From: Holacanthus passer
Taxonomy: Eukaryota > Chordata > Actinopteri > Pomacanthidae
Length of the DNA: 64,000 bases
Reading direction: 5' to 3'
Assembly (NCBI GenBank): GCA_025331565.1
Contig: JAFREQ010000044.1
Coordinates: 1 to 64,000 of the forward strand
The translations under genes and the position numbers were made by a program. Below, piece after piece: positions 57,908 to 64,000 of this stretch; position 1 is the first letter of the stretch, and every line of letters begins with the position of its first letter. The notes under the pieces were generated by a model. That model was not told the DNA's origin. It was given only the letters and a program-made list of their open reading frames with translations, and searched no databases.

Positions 57908-59782
57908 CACATGAACAACACTCATCAACACAAGAACTCCTACAGCAGAAAAACAGAGAGGAGAGTAGAGGAAGAAAGGCAAGAGAGAGAAACAGAGAGA
58001 CCCCAGCGTGCAAAAGCTCATGCAGTAACACAAGACGCACAAACATATGGGACAAGTGACTTGTAACTAGGACGACGAAGAACATGATGAAAGTTTGTTT
58101 TTTTGCTACGAGAAAACAGTGAAAATGAAACAATAACAAGTGATGACAAGTACGAAAAATGGAGGAGACAAAATGCTTAAAATTAAAGTCTGGTTCTTCA
58201 AGCGTGTAAGTACTGATGTCTCGTGGAGATCAAACATATTGCCTTTCTTTTTTTCTTTTTTTTTTTAATCAGGCAAATGTGATTTCTAGAACAAAAAAAA
58301 AAACACCTCAAAGAAAGGTTAAAGTCTCCACACAAAATGGAGCAGAAAAGGAAATAACCAAAAGGGAGGAGATAAGGAGGGTCATGCAACTAGTGAGAGG
58401 GTTTCATTTTCATATACCTACAGGCTGCCTCTTCTGAATATGCAGTGCATTGTCGAGAAAAGGAACACAAAGAGCTACGTTGAGCGAAGGACACATATAC
58501 ATATAGAGACCTGGTGGAAAGACAGTGTGAGATCTGCATGTCCAGAAAAATGAGACACACATAGATTTCCCTGAAGGTCCAAAGCCCCTTAGCTTAGAGT
58601 CTGTCTCACATATCACAAATGGGTTATTTACTTGATGCCTCGTGAAAACATCAGCTTGTATTAATAATGGGTTTATAGTGACATTCTCTTATTCAGGAAA
58701 CATGATTCCATTAAATCTAAATAAGTGTATATTGATTTTAATGAGAAGATTTTTATAGTGAGAAGAGAAGTTCAATAAGTGGCCACAGATGAAAATATCA
58801 ATAAAGTTGTGACAGGTCATATTTTGGGATCATTTAAGAATATTGAAATATCATCACATATCAAAAAAGCATTTAAGCAGCAATTTAAAAAACATCCATT
58901 TAGTTTTGACAAATAACAAGAATGATTAAAAGCGGTGGGCCGCTTTCAAAGACCATCATCCATCACTGTGTTATTGCAAAGATTATTATTGCGTATAGAA
59001 AAGCAAGTGCTGGATGTTCGTGGCTGAGCAGGAGTTGCACGCTTCGGTGCAACACTTCAGATTTATTTCATCTCAATCTACGCTCCCCTGCTGTGCCTTC
59101 TTTTGAAAGCTAACCTGCAAGAATACACCTCAACCCATTGCTCTGTAAGTGAAATCAGCAGAACTTATGCTGAAGTGGTTTAAACTTTAGTCTTCACCGA
59201 GGGGCTTTGGAAGTGGGTCTCCTCCTCGACAGACAAACAATGCAAACTGCTACAGACAGACGACACTGAAGCGACGGAGCTGATTTTAGCTGCTCCAGAA
59301 ATGAATAAATGAATAAATACAATACGTAATCAATATTCTGCAAAATATGATTTAAGAGCTGGCAATAAAGTCACATTGTTGTAGTTAAAGTCCCCTTATT
59401 TACTGTAGCGTTTATAAGCACCGTATACACATTTAATAAATGCTTTGTAATGTAGTGGTAAGCAGATATAACAACATTTAAAGTTTTTACTAATGTACAG
59501 TCAACAATTATAATTTCTCATATGAAGACATATTTTATATCATTTCTTTATTCATTATCTGTTTATACACCAGCCTCCATTTACTGATAAATACATTAAT
59601 AGACACTTACATCTGATTACAACTACATTATAGTGTGTTATAAAACATTTTTTGAATGTGCATATGCTGCTTATAAATACTAATTAAAAAAATAAGCTAT
59701 TTTTCTATCCAAGAGGGGGAATTAAAGAGTTATAATGAAATAAGACAGATGGATTTCCAAAGAGCCACATGACCTCGACATG

Positions 59783-59976
59783 CTGCACAATAGGGCTGCA
59801 GCGTGTGCAGGTTTCACGGTGGACATAGGTATAAAAATTGTTATAACATGTAATTTTGCTTATCTACGTTTTTTTTTATTCTATCATATTCGTGAAGAAT
59901 TGCGTAGTTCTGTGATATTTTCAGAGACGGTTATTGCACCGTGAATATCTTGTACCCCTGCAACCCTACTGCACAA
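59783..59976. mobile_element. hAT-type MITE with 8-bp target-site duplication
   Basis: CTGCACAA at 59783-59790 and at 59969-59976 flank 178 bases. The left end TAGGGCTGCAG and the right end, read on the other strand, TAGGGTTGCAG are terminal inverted repeats. The similarity continues about 31 bases inward to CACGGTG on both sides. An 8-bp duplication and such ends fit the hAT superfamily. It has no coding capacity. Confidence 0.85.
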
Positions 59977-60384
59977 TCATGGACCTTCATGGTTTGAATT
60001 TAAACACTGATATAAATAATGATCTACTAATGGCCTGCTAGTTCTTGTTCACCTGTTTATCACCGAAAACATGTGAGCGCGTGCATCATACACAGTATAC
60101 ATTTTTTTTTTTTCATTAAATGCAAAGTTCAGTACAATCACTTCATCCCTACTACACCCGACACAGCCGGGCCTTTTGCCCACAATGCAACCTGCCTGAT
60201 CTTGTGCCTCACAGGAGCTGAGAAGGAGGCCAAAGCATCCTGTCAGTTCCCAGCAGGCCTGCTAAGCAGCTTACAGATACTCATCCCTGATCACAGCCCT
60301 TCAAGGCTTAGAAAGCCTGGCATTCTGCTGGCGGCTTCAACTAGCTGGATCAATTAACAAATGAGCAGCCATCACTGTGCTGCA

Positions 60385-60385
<1 letters not shown>

Positions 60386-60437
<52 letters not shown>
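60386..60437. repeat. (CA)n microsatellite
   Basis: About 25 CA units, one of the longest in the window. Confidence 0.95.
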
Positions 60438-60441
<4 letters not shown>

Positions 60442-61611
60442 AGCAAACTGGCAGTCGGACAGGGTGCTTGCATGAAGCCAGAAAGGTAAAGAATGAATGA
60501 ATCGGCGAGAGATCTCATCTTGTCATCTGCCGTTTCATTACTGCGCAATGTAGGATGCCAAAGCATAAGGGGGGGAAAAAAAAAATCACACTTTGGAGAT
60601 GCAAATAGTTGCCATGGCAACTTCGATATCATATCACACAACAACAGAAAGCTGGAGCGCAACCTTCAGGGGCAGTTAACAGCAGAGAATTCAATCAAGA
60701 ATCAATATAGAGGCATAATGTGGAAAATCTGAATGTGTTGTGCGGCGTTATTGCTTCGTACAGAAAATATCTGGCAGGCATGACACAACCTGTGAGACTT
60801 GGTGCGAGAGCTGCCAGCCTGACAAGGATATCCGCATACCGGCGAGGAGCGACATGACAGACGGGTCGATATCCTCAGTGACGAGCTCGCAAACACGCAC
60901 AGAGTGTACACTTTGACACAAAGGTACACAACCGCACACACGCGCGGTAAATAAACCCTAAGAGACTCTGTCATTGTTGTATCAAGACTTCCAAACCTGC
61001 CTGTGTCCACGGCTGAGTGAAAACAACAGTCCCTTTGTGGGGAGGTGAGCTCAGGTTGATCTGCACCTGCAGCTCGACGGCAAGCAGCCACATGCCTGCG
61101 AGCTTAAACCACTGAGTCAGAGAAGGAAGCATGGACGCAGGACTCGGGTGCATACGAACAGACTGTCTCCCTGAAGTATGACATCAGCTTGCGCGGCTGT
61201 ATTGACTGCTTGTGTAACAGAAGCGATGATACACCCACACAGGTAGAGAGAAAGAAACGGAATAACAGAATGTGGGCTACGGAGCAGGAAAGAAAAAAAA
61301 AAGTTTGCAATGTTGAAGAGAGAGAAGACAGAGATGGAGGGAGGGAGGGAGGGAGGAGGTGGATGGAGAGACACTGAATCACTGGTGAAGGTCAAGCTGG
61401 ATTCACTACGAGTTGTCATGGAAGCAGGATAATGCTCGGGTTGTTGCCATGAGAGAAGTTGCAAGATGAGGGCCAGCGGCTGCAAAGTGTTGTGTTACAA
61501 AACACTGTTGAAAAGATCTCCACCCTTACTATCAGCTATCACTACATCAGCACTTGCCTGGGGAGGGAAGTGGAGTGAATCCCACCTGGGGAGTCTGTGT
61601 ATACAGTCCAC

Positions 61612-61614
<3 letters not shown>

Positions 61615-61652
<38 letters not shown>
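61615..61652. repeat. (GT)n microsatellite
   Basis: About nineteen GT units; a TC/AC tract follows at 61881-61920. Confidence 0.95.
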
Positions 61653-61653
<1 letters not shown>

Positions 61654-61881
61654 CTAAGCAGCACAGTGATGTTAATAACATGCTAAGTCACAAGGGAAAC
61701 AAACAAGTGGGCAAGTATAATGGGGCAGCGGGATGATAATGTGCGAGACGCAGATAATAGCTGAGAGTCTGGGTGGCCGAGTGAGTGCGTGCGTGCGTTT
61801 GTGTACACATGTGTGAGTACACTCCCTGCGAAACCACAACACAGTTAATCTGGAAGCGAGGGCAGCTTATGCTCACAGCTC

Positions 61882-61920
<39 letters not shown>

Positions 61921-63754
61921 GCTTTCATTGTGTTTTTGCGAACTGGACGAAAAGCCTCTCACAGGAGGAAACTATTGATACGTGCATGACATGTTACTAA
62001 AAGTGGAAGACCAGCCATGGCAGCTGTGCAGCCTACTAGCCTAATATAAGTTTGTCCAGCAATGGTGTCATGCATTTAGGCCATAACGAAGGCTTGATGA
62101 GAGAAACGGTAGAAAAGAGAATTGGGCCACGGTTGCACATCATGTTGATGTTTATTCTCAGAAGGTCTCAGGTAGGTTGTCGTGCATTGTCTGCTGGATA
62201 AGATGAAGCAAATCCAAACCATCTGGTAGCCAAAATCCTGGCCTCGTTTTTTTTTTTTTTTTAAGCTGCTGCTCCACTCGCCTCAGTCACACAACACATT
62301 TCAGAAACAGCAAAAACATGCAGTTTCCAGTTCATATTAATAGATAAAATAGTATTCCTCTTGTATCTATAATATATATTTTAACATCCTGCCACTAAAA
62401 TTGGGGCTGTCAAAGCTTCATGGGAGCTGTAGTTTTTGAAAGGCGTCAGACTAATTAGGTGTTTATACCTTACAATAAAAACATAAACATTAAACAGTAG
62501 GAAGTGAACACCCAGGTATCATATTCCAGCTTTTGACTAATTATGATTTTTATTAGGCTGACATAAAACATTTTACAACATGTGTCAACTCTCCAATCTA
62601 TGAATTCCTGCTCTCTCATTATGCACAAGATAATAATTTTGTGCTGCAGCTGATATGTCTCAACCTGCTGCATGTTACAGAGTTACCGACTGGTCCTGAA
62701 CATCTCACGGTGGGCTGGTTCATTCATCATGTTGTCATTAAATGTAGCTGGTTGTGAGGTGAGAGAGAAACCACTCCATAAAAATTTCTAACCTCAATGT
62801 CTCAACTAAAACCTGATTTGTGTGATCTGTGATGAAATATAAACTTGTCACACATCCTTCACGTTGTCCCCGATTCAAACAGGGTTTTATGGCACAATAG
62901 GGAATTAATAACTTGACAGAAACCTGCACAAGGCTGCAAAAGCAATTGTAGGATACGACTTAAACTCTCATAAAAAGAGTAGGTCCCCTGAGAGAAACTT
63001 TGATTACTGCAGCACAAAAACCTCTTTTGATAACTTATCTGCTTTTCCTTGTCGCTGCAAGTGACGAATTCCAAGCACTGATTGATTTGACAGACTTTGG
63101 AGAAACAGAGAGGGAGAAGGACAAATAATGGCGAGATAAGTCAAGCGATTAAGAGCAGGAACAGTTACTCGGCCTGCGACGTACAGATTATGGAGTGTAT
63201 GTTTGTGACAGGTCGAGTGCGGAGTTCTTTAAAGATCTGCGGTGCTTTAGTCTCGCCGCTTTCTGCCACAAAGTCTTCTAAGAATCGAATGAAGCGCAAA
63301 GTGACGAAAGCTCAACATGAAAGACAAACGGATTTAGTTCTGGGGCAAGTTAGGCAGATGGAGAGAGAGCGAAGGCGAGGGAGGCGAAAAGCAGAGTGAT
63401 GGGGAAAATCCCTCAGGAATGTGGTAATAACAAGTGATACATCCATGTAACAGGGGAAAGCTGTGGTTTAAATAACGATAGGGCTGTTTTCTCCAAAGCT
63501 GTGTAGCAGAGCTTTTTTGCATGTGAGTAAGAAATAAGAAGAAACTGCAGAGTCATGTAGCTACCTGTTGAGGTATGGAGACTCAAGGAGGTGTAGAGAG
63601 AAAAACCAACCTGAGCTCTTTCACTAGTTGGGTTTGTTTTCATATCTCAGTGGGGACTTTAACCTTTAAACCACTTCTTGTCGGACTGTTTCTTCAGGGT
63701 TAAGACTTGGTTTGGGTAAGGAGGCCAAGGAATCCATTATGTTAACGGCGTGTC

Positions 63755-63996
63755 CACACAAGAGCTGCAATGATAAGCTGATCGATCGATTAGTCCATCC
63801 AAAGAAAATTAATCAAACTATTTTGATAATTCATCAATAATTTCATTTTCAAGCAAGAATTTAAAATATTTGTTGCCGCTTCTAAGGATTTGCTGCTGTC
63901 ATTTCTGTTAGTAAATTATAGTTTTGGATTGTTGGTTAACTGAAAAGAAGCAATTTCACAACTTTGGCTCTGGAAAATTGTGATAAGCATTTTTTT
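63755..63996 (+). repeat. Dispersed teleost repeat, copy 4
   Basis: Begins GAGCTGCAATGATAAG, passes ATCGATCGATTAG, and ends GGCTCTGGAAAATTGTGATA. This is the most complete copy here and shares its order of phrases with copy 2. Confidence 0.75.
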
Positions 63997-64000
63997 GACA

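Larger units (their letters stand above)
57846..64000 (-). other. baiap2 5' intron (at least 6.2 kb, runs off right edge)
   Basis: Contains GA, CA, GT and TC/AC microsatellites, a hAT-type MITE at 59791-59968 and a dispersed repeat at 63755-63996. A search by eye for the codons of the first 72 IRSp53 residues found nothing. Confidence 0.7.

Noticed and set aside
57771..58139. Frames of 73-122 codons rich in Ser-Leu
   Set aside because: Produced by the (GA)n/(CT)n tract; the only coding part is the 62-base baiap2 exon.
60748..61091. CpG-containing stretch as a promoter or exon of baiap2
   Set aside because: No frame resembles IRSp53 and no supported splice sites; CpG content is only moderate.
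57846..64000. First exons of baiap2 (residues 1-72)
   Set aside because: Read on the minus strand for MEQFNPSLR, NYEKALAG, AAKGYFDALVK and similar; none found, so they lie beyond the window.

Overview
The window is nuclear DNA of a bony fish, most likely a percomorph teleost. The evidence is multi-exon vertebrate genes with GT-AG introns, long (CA)n/(GT)n microsatellites, and several degenerate repeats of kinds that I know as common in teleost genomes. It is not bacterial or viral, and most open reading frames in it are chance ORFs inside introns and repeats.

Layout: (1) Bases 1-373, minus strand: the leader exon and most of the V exon of a teleost immunoglobulin light-chain variable segment, cut by the left edge. 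(2) About 400-3,750: intergenic DNA with old repeats, one of which carries a perfect ERE-like palindrome plus a DR1. (3) 3,756-34,210, plus strand: the complete coding sequence of aatk (apoptosis-associated / lemur tyrosine kinase 1), which I resolve into 14 coding exons encoding about 1,660 residues. They are a short N-terminus, a transmembrane helix, an LMTK-type kinase domain, a 1,140-codon exon with the acidic tail, a PP1-docking motif and a short C-terminal end. The intron between exons 7 and 8 carries the mir-338 hairpin, as the AATK gene does in mammals. (4) About 34.2-37.3 kb: the convergent 3' ends of the two genes. (5) 37,341-57,845, minus strand: the last 11 coding exons of baiap2 (IRSp53), namely the C-terminal two thirds of the IMD/I-BAR domain, the CRIB-like segment, the SH3 domain and a WH2-like tail. 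The first roughly 73 codons lie beyond 64,000. (6) 57.9-64 kb: 5' intron of baiap2 with microsatellites, a clear hAT-type MITE with its target-site duplication, and a dispersed repeat.

The tail-to-tail aatk/baiap2 arrangement is the same as on human 17q25.3, so this is an ancient linkage. Both genes act in neurons: AATK in endosome traffic and neurite growth, IRSp53 in linking Rac/Cdc42 to membrane curvature and actin at spines, and miR-338 has been reported to act on neuronal and oligodendrocyte targets. I see no bacterial-style defence system, CRISPR or tRNA. The most notable items are the intronic mir-338, the V segment beside aatk, a CpG-rich island inside aatk intron 3, and the likely 3'-end overlap of the two genes.
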